Shown: positions 46,601 to 60,371 of the stretch, piece after piece
How the letters are laid out: each line of letters starts with the position of its first letter
Position numbering within the stretch: the stretch's first letter is position 1
Source of the DNA: Psoroptes ovis
Taxonomy: Eukaryota; Arthropoda; Arachnida; Sarcoptiformes; Psoroptidae
Reading direction: 5' to 3'
Assembly: GCA_002943765.1 (NCBI GenBank)
Contig: PQWQ01000002.1
Span: forward strand, 4,836,001-4,900,000
DNA length: 64,000 bases
Notes under the pieces: generated by a model
The model's database searches: none
Told to the model about the DNA's origin: nothing
Seen by the model: the letters and a program-made list of their open reading frames with translations, nothing else
Translations under genes and position numbers: made by a program

Positions 46601-49600
46601 TTCAGTCATTCATTCGCTCATCCATCCATTCAATCAAATGGGCATCTGTTTCATGTTTCAAGAACTTTTTATTTATTTTATTTATTCAAATTTTGAAAGA
46701 TAAATTTTTAAAAGATCGTGCAATAAACAAATTTTTATTTGAAAAAAATTTTTTTTTCAACTCAAATTTTTCATATGAAAAATTGCACAAATTTCAAATT
46801 TTAAAATTTTAAAATAATGTCCACTGTACACATTATCATCATATAAGTATGTCATTACAGTGAAATGACTGAAATGCAAGAAAAATAAATAAAAATCAAA
46901 TTTAAATTTAAATTTTGTAGTTCTCCGTTGGTCAATGAATATTATGATGAACAAAATTACATGAAATTTTGCGAAAAAATTTTGCAAATTTGTCATTTTT
47001 CGCCTTATTATTTTGTGTGTGTGTGTGTGTGTTGAGCAGAAAACATTTTTAGCTCAGACCAAACAATTTCAATGAAATTTTAAATGGAAAAATTCCATAT
47101 AATGTATGCTTAGATGAACATGAAAATTTTCATGTTTTCACCCAGAAATAAAAATTAATTTACTGATACATTTAACATGAAATTTCAAGTGATTTGCTGA
47201 TTTCTTTTTGAGTTTCTCGAGAGGATTTTCAAATATTTCACTTTTCGAAGAAGAAATTCAAATTCATCCGCCATTTTTATTGTTTTCATCAATCAATTTT
47301 GCTTTGATTCGAGCAAATAATAGTCGATCTCCATAATAAAACCTGTTATATTGTTGTTCATCAACATCGTCATTATAATCATCAAATCACAATTGAACGA
47401 AAAAAAAAAATTTTGTCCATTGATTATCATTATCATCATTGTCAAACAAATTGTTTGAATTTTTTATTGAAAAATTGAATGTCAATTTTATTTCATTCAA
47501 TTTTTCGGATTCGGTTACGAATCAATTGATTTGTGAATTGTGTGATTTGTTCGTTGTTGTTTTGTATGCCACAAATATCATTGCCATAGTTGTTGATGTT
47601 CATTTTATTCATTTCATTTCATTCCATTTTATTTTCCATTCATTATATGATATTCAATTTGATGATGATGATGACGATGATCACCATCATCATCATCATC
47701 ATTTGATGTCTTCGAAAATGTCATCGAATTGATTCGCATCACTTGCCATTTCATGAATACCTTTATGATTTATTAGTGTGTTTGTCTGTGTTGTTAGTGT
47801 ATGAAAAATGAAAGAAATTGAATTTTTCGACATACTGAAAAACTAGAAAATCTCTCACACACACAACTGAACATATTTGATTTGATGATGTCGTTGTTGT
47901 TGTTGTTGTTGCTTATGATGATGATGATTTAATGGCTATACTTATGAGTAAATTTCCATGAATTATTATTATTATTATCATGCTTTTCTTCTTATTCTTC
48001 TTCATTGCTTTTATATTTCAATTTTCAAAGTTTTTCCGCCAATCTGATTTTTCATTATTATTATTATTATTATTATTTTGTTTAATATTAATGCAATGAC
48101 ATTGTCTTTTATCATTTTTTTTTTTTTTTTTGCATTTTTTCAATTGTATTCATTCATTTTTTTATTATTATTCAAATCAAATGCATTGTTTGTCACATGC
48201 AAATATTATCTATTTATTCCTTTTTTTTTTGTCATTATTACCATTATCTTTGTTGCTGTTGTTTTCTTTAGGTTGTATTGCCGCTTGTTACCGAATAGTA
48301 AACTAATTATTCGAATAATAATGAAAAGAGTAAATGAGAATTAGAAATCAAATTTTTCTTTTGTTCATTTGTTCATTAATTTTCTTGAATCTAATCTTAA
48401 TGAAGATGATTCGGACTTTTTTTTTATTTCTTCTCAGATTGATCAGAGAGCATTTCATTGAGAATCGATTAAATGAGTTGAGTGAATCATTGAAAGATTT
48501 TATGACCCTTTCCATGTACGAATTATTCGAGAATTTCAATGATAATTTGATTTTTCTTCAAATTTCTTCCCACCAAATCATATTGTGTAATAATATTTTG
48601 ATCGAATTATTGAAAAAAAAATGAAATTTTCAATGTTATTATTTTACATAAATAAGAAAAATGAAATCTTTTCATTTTCTATACATTCATTTATTGAATA
48701 TAATGATATTGAAATTGCATTTTCCACCGTTCATTTATTTTGCCGTTCATTTCACCACTAATTTCTAATATGTTGGAACACAATAAGATTTAGTAATAAT
48801 AATAATAATGATGATGATGAAAATAACAAGTATTAAAAAACGGTGACCATCACCTCAAACATTTATCATCATTGATGATGATGTTGTTGAATGAATGATG
48901 GTCACACAATAAAAGTGAAATCTATTGTTTATTTGTTTTATAATATTTTTTTTTGCATTGGACCATTTGCAATCATAATTTTTTTCTTTTCTTTTCAAAC
49001 ATCATCATCATCATCGTCAATAATAAAAATAATACATAAAACGTCATTATATTCACGCCTATTGTTGTTGTTGTTGTTGTTGGTGCCAGTGTTGTTTGGA
49101 TACGCGAAATGTCCATCGAAACAATTTAATCATAATCATAATAATAATAATAATATGGGACCGGCCAAATTGTTTTGGCCATTTTATTTTTCGTTCATTC
49201 AATATCCCCATTAAAACTTTATTCATATTTTTTTCTTCGTAGGAAACCATATTGCAATTCAACAATTTTTTTCCAATTAATCTGAATGAGCTCTTGTTTT
49301 AGTTGTTTTTTTTTTGAGTTTTCTATGATTTTCATTCATTTTCATGATGAATGTTCAAGTGTGCGTGTGTGTGTGTGTTCAATCATTCAAATATCAATAA
49401 TATTCAAGAGTCTCATCAAATTTTGGAATAAAATATACTTTGATTTTGATTTTCCATTACATTATTATTATTCATTCATTTGATTTCATTTGATTGGATT
49501 CAATATACTATTTAATGCATGCAAATCTTTGTATTTGTCGCTCAAAATGTGTAAATGAATGGATTAATAATTTGTTTTCTGTGTATTATGACCAATCTGA

Positions 49601-51502
49601 TTCTGTGAAAAGAAAAAGAAAAATGATAATTACAATTTTTGATTGTAAATTTTGAAGAGGATTTGATCATTTAAAAAGAAAAAAACAATCATTTTCAACA
49701 ATGATTTGTTTTTATTTGTGTGGACATACTTGAAAAAATACAAATATTTATTTGTTTTGTCATATATGCTCGAATCAAACGATTGATTGATTGAAAAGAT
49801 TGAAAACATATCAAAATGCATGAATCGATTGATTTATTTTTCTTGATTTTCAACGTAAATCATGTGTTGACAATTGGCCAAAGAAACTTCATGATCATCG
49901 ATGTTTTGTACTTATTTCTTAGATAATTAATCATCAAGATCTTGAAAATCGATTAGTGCATTCCGTATTTTATTTTAAAAAATTAACTTTAAAAATCATT
50001 TTTTTTCAACAATTTAACCGATTTGTTTCTTTTGCGATGATAATGATGATGATGATTAAAATCATTCATAAAAAAATCCTGTCTATTCAATCATAAATAT
50101 GATTAAATTATATTAATCATAATATGAAATATGGTTCAAGTATCAAGAAACAAAACAACACAAAAAAAAACGTGCACTAATTATTGTTGAAAACCGATTA
50201 ATTAATGAGTGAACGCATAAATAGAAAGATTAAGTATTTGATATATCTTGTAAAGAAATGAAAAACATGAATGGTTAAATTGTGTTGATAATCTATCTAT
50301 TCTATCTATGTAATAAGTATTGAAAAAAGAAAAATCTTATTCTGAATTATAATCACATAGATAATAGTTTTGAATTATGATAATAATGATAAATTTAGAG
50401 CAAAAAATTGTATGATTAAAAAAATGATTCAATCCTCTTGTATTGAAGTATTTTTAAGGTGAAACACACTCAACCATGCACACACAAGCAACCAACAACC
50501 AAATCAAAATCAAGGTAATCTTAATCGTGTATTATTTATCGTTCAAAACTAAACCATAAATGTAATAATTATTATAAAAGAAATGAGAATCAAAAAATAT
50601 AAATTATATCCATATATTTTTTTTTATATGGTTGTATACTCACTCACTCTCTGGTGATGAGTTGTTGATGATTAAGTGAATAATAATAATAATAATAATA
50701 ATTGTAATGATAATGATAATAAATGAAATACATTTTTCAGAGATAAAGATTTCTTTATATATCTGCTGTTATTGTTATTGTTGTTGATGATGATTACATT
50801 CAACAAAAACATATGATGCTAAGAAAAGATGTTGATGCTGGTGATGATAATGATAAAGAGATGATGAAGATGAAGAAGAAAATTTAATTAAATAAAACTA
50901 GAATAAAGCAATGGAAAATAATAATAATAAATGAATGCACTTGTAACGAGTGAATGAATGAATGAATGAATTAGTAAAATGTGAATATGTATTGAATTGA
51001 ATTGAATTCAAATAGAAAGGAATAAGATAAGATGTTCGAGATAATAATTTTTTTTCTATTCATTTTGCTTTGCTTTATGATTTTTTCAAACAAAAAAAAA
51101 ATATTGACTAAAGAAAGGTACACTAAATCTATAGTCCAGCACAAAAGCATATAAATGTACTGATATCGAATATCCCTGTGTATATATCTTGAACCAAAAA
51201 TGTATAATCTTTACTATTATAACCAACGAATATGCATAAAATACCTAAATATTCGGCTTTACTACCTTATTTTTTTCATTGTTATTTTAATTGTGGCTCT
51301 TTAATTATATTACATCATAAACTACATCATCATCGTAAACATCAATAATACCCACTACATGTATACACACAATACACGCAATTGATCGAAATAATAATAA
51401 CGAATGATAATGATGATGAAGATGAATCCGGATCAAGTCCTATCTTATACCTTGATGATTAAATTTTTTTTTAGAGGCCAATAGCAAAAACAATGAGAGA
51501 AA

Positions 51503-51526
51503 TGTGTGTGTGTGTGTGTGTGTGTG
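51503..51526. repeat. TG microsatellite, 12 units
   Basis: Uninterrupted TG dinucleotide array, the longest of its type in the window. Confidence 0.9.
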
Positions 51527-54500
51527 TTGATGTATCAGGGATATTGTTTAATGTTGATTAAATATTGCTTTAAATGATAAATTTGAAGAACAAAAGAATT
51601 ATCTTCTTGATTTGATTTAAGAGTTTTTTTTTATTTTTACCTGCAAAAAAAACCCTGATAATAATATTAAAACAAACATCATTTTATCTGAGTACACGAA
51701 TCGTTACTGTTTGTTTCTCGGTAATGAACAATTATTTCATCACATAAATAATAGTGTTCATAATGATAATGATGATGAGCTGCCAACAACAACAACAACA
51801 TCAACAACAATAATACTTATTATAATAGAATAAAGCAAAACAAAACAAAATTAAATGGCCAATATGGTACTTGATCTCTTGGGTCTTTTCATGTTTTTTT
51901 TTTTATTCTAATTTTTTCCAAAAAAATAATCGTGTATTTTTCTACCTTCATTCATTGTCTATTGGTCGTTGTTTCTGTTGTTGTACTGTGGTGGTGGTGG
52001 TGTATTCGTTGAATTTATGTTCGTTGTTGCTGATGATATTGATGATAATAATCTTTGTTTTTTCGATGCCTTTTTGATAAGACACGGCTATTTCTTGGCT
52101 GTTTTGTTTTTTACCAATTTTTCTGGTAAATTTTCATAACAAAATGAAATTTAAAGATTGAATTTTGTGTATTTCCAATCCAATTTGTATTCGGTATTTT
52201 TTTTTTAAATAATTTTGTTTGTTGTATTATTGCATTTGTATGTGTGTATATCAGCTTATAACGCTGCTAGTATAATCATTATCATCATCATCATCACCTG
52301 AATGAACAAATGAATGATCTATGATTTATTGTTTGTAAATGTGAAGATATTGAAGAAATTATTATTATACGTTCAGGTCTTATAATGATTATCAACAGTG
52401 AAGACGAAGAAGAAGAAGTAAGAAATACCCTGATGATGATGATGTATTGCTATTCACTCTCTCTATCATTCATTTCTCAAGTAAAAAAAAAAATATTAAA
52501 AACCAATAGATTTTTCATATTTTTGTGTTTTGTTTATCAATATTTTTTTCTCGCCAAAGTCAAAGGTCATCATAAGAATTAAATGATGATGAAGAATCAT
52601 AAAAAAAAGGTTCAGCAAAAGCTAACTAGACATACCGAGACAGCGAAAGGTCAACTCATGACTAGCGTATAAAATTGAAAACCCCAGAAAAATGACCATT
52701 TATTATAAACAAGTATCGTAGTTTTTTTGGTCAATTTTTTTCCATTCATTTCTATTAAATATATCTAAAATGACGAATCAAAAGAAGATGGAAAAAAAAT
52801 GAATCTAATCTATTATCCATTTCGACGAATATTTATATTGGATTCTATTCAGAAAATGAAAAAATTGGATTGATGATCGTTAAAGAAATAGAAAATTTTC
52901 GATGATAATATGACCGATGTTTTTTGAATGATGATGATGATGTTGTTGTTGTCGATGAAGAAACATGATCTTATTTTTATGTGTCAGATTACTTATATTT
53001 TGATGTGTTGTTGTCTTATTCATGTGTTTACGATATACGATAATCATTATCATCAACTTTGGAATAGATGAATATTTATATTTAATTTTTTTTTTCGATA
53101 TATATTCAATGCCATATCATATGGTAAATTATAATATTGAACAATTTTTTTTGAAGATGATCACACCTGATCATCATCATCATCATCATCATTGATGCTG
53201 CCATTGAACTATTCGGATAGAAATTGATAAAAAGAAACCAAAAACTATCATATTATCTGTTTATTTACTTTCATATTTGAAAAGTATACATTTTCCTTCA
53301 ATATTCTATCCACTTTATCCGGATTTGTTGCTTAAAAAAGAAGATATATTCGATCTATTCAATATTTAATCATCATAGAATTTGAAATAATTCATACATC
53401 ATTTACGAAATCAATCGGTCAATCGAATCGATTTATCAAGTTTATCGTTTGCAATCGTATGAATTCCATAAAATTGAATTTAATGAATATGTGAATAATC
53501 GTAAAAATAAACAAAAATGAATGAATTTTTTATTTGTTTTATTCGAGATTTTTACTGAAAAATTTCTCGTAAAATTTGTAAGACGATGCAATAATCAATT
53601 ATTGTGGCCATAAAGTAACAATGGCACCGAATCTATGGGTGGTATATATCAATAAATATCGATGTAAAAAAATCACGAAACAATAAACATGAAATGAATG
53701 AAATTTTCATGAAAATTAAGACCAAAAATTTTGGCAATCAAGCAATATCAATGCAATACAATTGAACATGTTGAAATTTGTCGTAAAATTGGTCTGATCC
53801 ATGCAATAATTAAAGCTCAAAGATTCATTACACAAATGTGCTGGCATTTCACCTGACATTGTCCGTACCAGGTCGATCATGACGTTGACTAAAAGCTATG
53901 AAGAATTTTTATTTGATTTTCAAATTTCGTCACATTTCATTTATTGATAATGATAATTATTTCAAGAAAAAAAAATGATGAGATTACATTTTCATCCATT
54001 CATTCGTTGCAATTATCAATAATTTTGAAAAAGTACATATCTAAACGTATGCATTGATTTTGATTGAAGCCAAAAAAGAAAAAAAATTGAAAAAAAAATA
54101 TTTTAATTTGATGAAATATTCTGTGGAAATGAATTTTTCAATATTTTTCTCCTTTGGTTCTTTCTTAAAGAGATAAAATTTATGAAGTAAAAATTTACAT
54201 AAAAGAATTTCCTGGAAATTTTATATTGTCAAATTTGAATCGATAGAAGAAGAGACGAAAATTTTTTTTTCATTTGAATTTTTCAATATTTTTCCACCAT
54301 GATGACGATGATCCATTTGAACTGAGTAATGAAATAATTTTATTGTCAATCCAATGAGAAGATTTTTTCTTCTCCTATTCCGACTCATATTTCTTCGATA
54401 TATTACATATCACAAAGCTTATCTTTTACTTTTTTTTTTTGTCAAAAAATATTTCTGAAAATTCTCATTTCACATTTTTCTTTATTTTTTTTTTTTCATT

Positions 54501-57500
54501 TGAAAAATATTCATATACGGCCATATAGCGGAATGAAAAAAAACCTGTAAAATGCAAACTCCTGTGTGATTAAAAAATTTTTTTTTCCAAAAAAAAGCCC
54601 ATCAATTCCATTGAATTGAACCCAATGATTAATGTCATAAATTAAATCGAAATGTCAAAGATTCATTGCCATTTTGGGATCATTGAAAATACAGAAAAAA
54701 AAATCGAAAAAAAAATCCATTTAATTTTTTACTTTATTTTTTTTTTTTTTTTTTTTTTTTTGGTGACAACCAACTCTTTCATACTTCCAAATATAAAAAA
54801 AAATAGATGAATTACTGAACTGACTAAAAGCACTGAAAAATGTCTATGAAATTCAAACATCTGAATTTTTTTTTTTTTTTTTTTTTTTGAAACAAACAAA
54901 TGCTAAAAGCAATATTGAATTCAATTTCCATTTATCAATTTGTATTTTTCAATGTTTGAAATATTATGTTGTCATTTTTTCCATAGAAATATGTTTTATT
55001 ATATTTAATTATTTCATCATTTGGTTTTTCTTTGGAAACAAAAATTGATGTTCATATCATTTCATTGGAATCAATGATGATCATGCTTTTAATTGTTGAT
55101 TCAATCGAATAATTTTAACAAATTTTAAATTTTAATTTTTTTTTTGTTGATCGAAAATGAATTAGATCAAAATTGAAATTTTTTTTTATTCGCTTTAAAA
55201 GCACTTGATTTAATTTTTTTCCAATTTCATTCTTTCTGAATGAATTGTATTATTATCATTATTCGATACAAAAATAATTCAAAAAAAATTTTATTTTTTA
55301 TTTTGGACAAAAATAATGGAAAAATAAAAATTTTGCGAATAATAATGATGATCATTGAAGCATTGAATCAAATAATTTTAGATATACCGAGAATAACAAG
55401 AAGAATTTCAGATCATCAAATGAAGATGAAGAAGTAGTTTTTTTTTTCGGCCAAAAGTTGAAAATTTGGTGCAAGTAAATAGAGCAAGAACACACAAACA
55501 ACAACAACAACAGCAATTTAGATGCACAATACTAATACACACACACACACAGCGAGCATATGAGCGAACAAATAATTTTACAATTTGTGAACTAAAACAA
55601 ATTTTCAAGCATAAAAATGAAAAAAAATTTTTTTATATTGAATTTTCCATTCTCTGGAACAATATTTGATTTTACTAAAGACAAAGTATGAAAAAGAGAG
55701 AGAGGCAAAAAAGAATTTTTATTTGTATTTAGATGTTTATCAAATCATTCATAAGGAAAAAAATGTTGATTCTATCAATATATTTGACTGAATAATAATA
55801 ATAATATTGATCATATTAATAATAATTTGAAAATATCCGTAAGCATTTTATACAACATCATCATTTATGTTTACTTTTATTTTATTCCATTTCTATTTCG
55901 CTGACAAAACATAAAATATTTTTTGTTTTTTTTTCTTTTGTATCGGTGACAAATAATTATCATTACTATTATTTGTTTTTATTGATATATTTTTCCATTA
56001 TTATTGATCATCATTCATCATAAAATAAAACAATAGTGTACAACGCCAACAACAATGACTAATATCGATGACTAGAGAGAGAGAGAGAGTATTATTTTCA
56101 ATTTAATTTGAAATTTTTCGTTCTGATCTTATTATTGTTCTACTTTTGAACATTAAATGGTTTAATGGTCATGGCTGGTCGATATTTGTTGGTATGTTTT
56201 GTCGATTGTTTTTTTTTTTTTTTTTGATCGTATATGTCTGTATTAGTATTACAAATAATCACAAGTAGAAGCTATTCATTATAATTTCATTATAAATTTA
56301 CCTGTTTTTTTTTTTTGTCGAACAAATTTTTTCATTAAATTCTTCGATTCACAATTTCGGTTGGTTGATTTCTTTCCAAAAATTTCTTTGCCATTCTATT
56401 CAAAACATCATGAATTTCAATAATATTGTTCGTCAATAGGGAGTGTTTGTTTCTATTTTTAGTTTGTTCCATTGGAATATTTGATTATTCAGAAAATTCT
56501 TCAATTCATAGCTGAACAATGCATAACTTGACAACAACAATTTCATTCTTTTGGTATTTCAACGAAATATTTTTGAAAATATTTTAAATATTTCATTATT
56601 TATATAAATGTGACAAAATTGTAATCATAATTTAATGTTTGCATTTTTTTTTTCTTGTTTATTTGAATGTAATTTTGAAATTTCTTCATTTATTTATTCA
56701 TGTTTTTCGTTGTTTTACTTAACAAAAAAATATAATTTGATTGACTTGAATTTTGTTTTAAGTTCTATTTTTCTGGAACACACACAAGTAATTTTATGGT
56801 TCAATCATCATATGTAAAATATGTGATGGCTAAAATAGACCAACAACAACAATGACAACAAAAGCAAAAGATTCACGATAATTGTTCAACATTTCTTTGA
56901 AAATGATTTGAAATGATTATCATAATTATTATTGTTTTGGTTGTTTTGTTGTTGTTGGTATTTTGGCCAAAACAAAGCAATGAATGATTTCGAGAAACGG
57001 AAATTTTTCATATTTTTTCAGCTTGCTCCTAAAAAAATATGCAAATCATTTGTGATTGTATTCAATGAATGAATGAATTTGAGTTTTTTTAAAATTTGAA
57101 TAAATGCTTAAAAACACACACAATTCAATTTCTTGGCTTATTTACTTTGTAGATTTTCACCAACAGCAAAAAAACCTTAATTTTTCATTATTATTTTCAT
57201 TTTGCTTTGATCCAAAGATTTATCACAGATTTATTTATACTTTGATTATATTCCACACAAATAATAATAAATGTTTCACAAATGAGCAATTTTCATTTGT
57301 GTAAAATAATCAGCAAAATACATTCATTCATTCACCCAAAAGAGGAAAAAGGTAGGAAAAAATATTGGTGTATTGAAATTGGGCGAAAAGAAAAATTGAG
57401 ACATTTAGTTGAATGAAAAATGGAAAAAATAAGTTGAAAAACTTCGAAAAAAATGGCTGTCATTCAATACTAAATATAAGGTTTTTCATGACTCTAAATA

Positions 57501-59233
57501 TCGATATTTGACAAGGGGACCCAGGGTTCGTTTTTAGCTTTGAATTTTTCTCGGTTCGCAAAAATTTTCCATTTTTTTCATAAATATTATTAGATTTCAT
57601 GTGTAGAAATATTGTCAAAATTTTTTTTTTTTCATTATTTTCATTCGTTTCGTTTTGACAATTGACAAGCTTTCATTGCCAAATGTTGCATGTGTATGAA
57701 TTTTTTTTATTTTTCGTTTCTTTTAAATATATTTATTTTCATTCATTGAAACGCGAACGACATTATATTAACAGCAACAACAACAAAAACAAATCACAAT
57801 TTTCAAGTCCACAAAAATTTAAAGTTTCACTTAAAGACCTTGCAAGGTCTATTTTGACTCATTCATTCATTTATTCGATCAAAATGAGCAATCCAGCAAG
57901 GTTTACTGCTTAAGGTTTAAGGTTTTTTTACTTCTTTTGAAATTTTTAAATTTAAGAAAAAAATTCAATCGCCTTTTGTTTGTGTGCATCCGATCAATTT
58001 GATCGTCTGTGATTTGAAATCTTTCCCCAAATTCAAAATTAATCATATTGTTTGTGATAATATTTCCAACCCTAAGATGCTGAGAAAGGGAGAATGATTG
58101 AGAAATTATATTAAATTTGAATTTTCGTAGAAATTTTTTGAAAATTTCTAAATTATTTTCAGTTGATCTCATTTTAAAATGAATGATCTTACTGGATCGT
58201 TGATGGTGTGATACTGAATTGAATTCAAACAAATAAACAAACAAATGTACCACTCTTATACATTTGATCAAAATGTTTCAAATATAAAAATTTTTCGCTT
58301 GGTCAGGTTGTCAACTGTTTATATGGAAAAGTTTGCACCAAATCAAGAAATGAAAACTCTTTTGATAAATTGTATTGAATTAATTTCAATATTTTGATTT
58401 TAAATTTGTCATCCATTCGACTTGTATGAATGAATGAATGAATGAAAATATGATTGTCATATGTAAATTTTTGCTTCAAATTTTGTTTTTCTTTGGTGTC
58501 CAACCAACGTTCCGACCACCACACTTTGGTTCGCATGAGCAATGTCACAATTGCTGCAGCAGCTTTACAGCATGTGCATTGCAACAAACAAGTTAATACA
58601 AATTAGACATGTCACACATTTGATGATGATGATTTGTGTATGATCCAAAATGGGAAAAATTTCAATTTGATTACATGAAATAGCAGAAAATTCCATATAA
58701 ATATGAATGCATGAATTAGAAATATCGATCCCATGAAAACTTTGATCTTTGTTGACACTTTTTTTCTTCTATTCCATGATTAAAATTTTTAATTTAAACA
58801 AAGTTAAATTTCATTTTGTTGTTGTTGCTGATGATGATGATGATGATTTTGATATACAATAATCTTTATGCGTGATGTTGATTATTATTATTTTTTACGT
58901 TCAAAAAATTCAATGAATAGAAAGGGCCATAATATAAAGCCGATTTTAATTGGATCGTGACAATTTTTTGATCAAATATTCAATTTTGTTACGTGAAACA
59001 ATGAAATTGATATGTTTTTTTGTTGCCTTTTTGTGAAATTTCAAATGAATGGATCAAATTTTCTGGTTAAATCATTTGTTGTTTAAGTGAAACGAAATAG
59101 CAGCAAAAAAACCAAAATAAGGAAAAATCAAATTTTCAAATGACGATTTAATTAAATGTCAAAATTGAACAAAAATAAACATTTTAGATTCATTTATTAT
59201 ATATAAATCAATCTGAGTTTTTATGATTATTTC

Positions 59234-59260
<27 letters not shown>
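59234..59260. repeat. 27-base poly-A tract
   Basis: Uninterrupted A run. No retroposon body or target duplication is recognised next to it. Confidence 0.9.
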
Positions 59261-59264
<4 letters not shown>

Positions 59265-60178
59265 GAAATGAAACAAGTTATAAATGATTTTTTTTTTTAT
59301 TATTTCGAGACAAACAGAAATCTTTCGGAAAAAAAAACGATTTCAATCAAAAGCCAGGTCATTTCTTTGGTCGATTGCATATCATGCATACCATTCATTC
59401 ATTTAATCAATTGCTTGATTTAAATGGAAAAAAAATAATTTAAAATGATTTAAATTTCAATTATTTATTTTTTTATATTTTGTCATCAAATGACAATGAT
59501 GATATTAGCATAAAATGACTAAATACTGATGATAAATTCACAATTAATTGAAAAGAAGACGAAATTTCTAGGTCAAATTTTTTCATCATCATCATCATCT
59601 TCATTCCTTTTATTTGACATTTTTTTTTTGAGAAATATTTTCATTATTATTTTTCTCATCTTTTTTTTTCAACCTCATTTGTCATATTGTCATAATATGA
59701 CGTTTATCTGAAGGTTAATTGTGAATTTTTTTTTTTCAATTTTTATGTCTCCGCTCAATTTCGACATATTTGACGGAAAATAATTTGTGTAAAATGATTT
59801 CTGTCAAATCTCATAGCCAAGATATTTTGCGGACATTTATTTTTTCGCATTTTCTCAAATATACCGTACGGTTTCTATTTTCTTTGGTTATCGTTTTTCT
59901 TCATTCACACAATATGACAATTTATTTACTAATCACATCGTTTGTGTGTGTTTACTTTAAAAATGGTTAAAATCTAGAAACCTTAAACAAACAAAGTTTA
60001 ACAAGTTGAATTTTCACCAAAATAAAGGTCAACAACATTGAATATGGATGCATGATGTGTACCTGGTGTGTGTTTGTGTGTGTGTGTATGGCTGTGTTAA
60101 TGCTCGCTTTGTATCATCATCATCATCATCATTCTGCTCGAATCATCAATGATTATCTTAGACTCTTTCACTCTTCAC

Positions 60179-60371
60179 CTTGCTTTCCACATCCACCACT
60201 ATCAGATTGAATAAATTTATTTATTGAATTGCCTTGTATATGGCTTAAGGTTTTTTTGAAATGTTGCGCTGTTTGTTTTTTTGATATGAGAATTTGAAAT
60301 TTCGTGCTTGTCGTTGAATAAACAAGGATTTTTTTCTCTGTTGATTTTATTTTCCTCAATTCAAAAATCAT
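60179..60371 (-). CDS. Candidate first coding exon, 64 codons
   Basis: An ATG at 60371-60369 opens a reverse-strand frame of 64 codons plus one base up to GGAAAGCAAG/GTGAAG, a reasonable donor with GT at 60178-60177. The reading frame then stops within a few codons inside the presumed intron. The translation is basic and non-repetitive, ending with SINKFIQSDSGGCGKQ. An alternative is an internal exon starting after AAACAG near 60268. There is no family recognition and no matching acceptor was identified. Confidence 0.25.

Larger units (their letters stand above)
43607..60178. other. 16.6-kb gene desert
   Basis: No gene is supported. Contents include GAT/CAT arrays (43738-43800, 47660-47703, 53172-53194), a GTT array (45238-45258), a 24-base TG run (51503-51526), GAGA-type tracts (43985-44002, 56074-56088), long T-tracts (54739-54761, 54868-54888), and a 27-base A-tract (59234-59260). 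Open stretches that are less repeat-like occur at 45445-45579 (+), 52583-52672 (+), 53621-53856 (+) and 57903-58587 (-). They are discussed as findings because none has enough support to be called. Confidence 0.5.

Noticed and set aside
48078..48624. Two overlapping hydrophobic plus-strand frames (88 and 96 codons)
   Set aside because: Phe/Leu/Ile-rich translation of T-rich DNA; no recognisable transmembrane family and no conserved motif.
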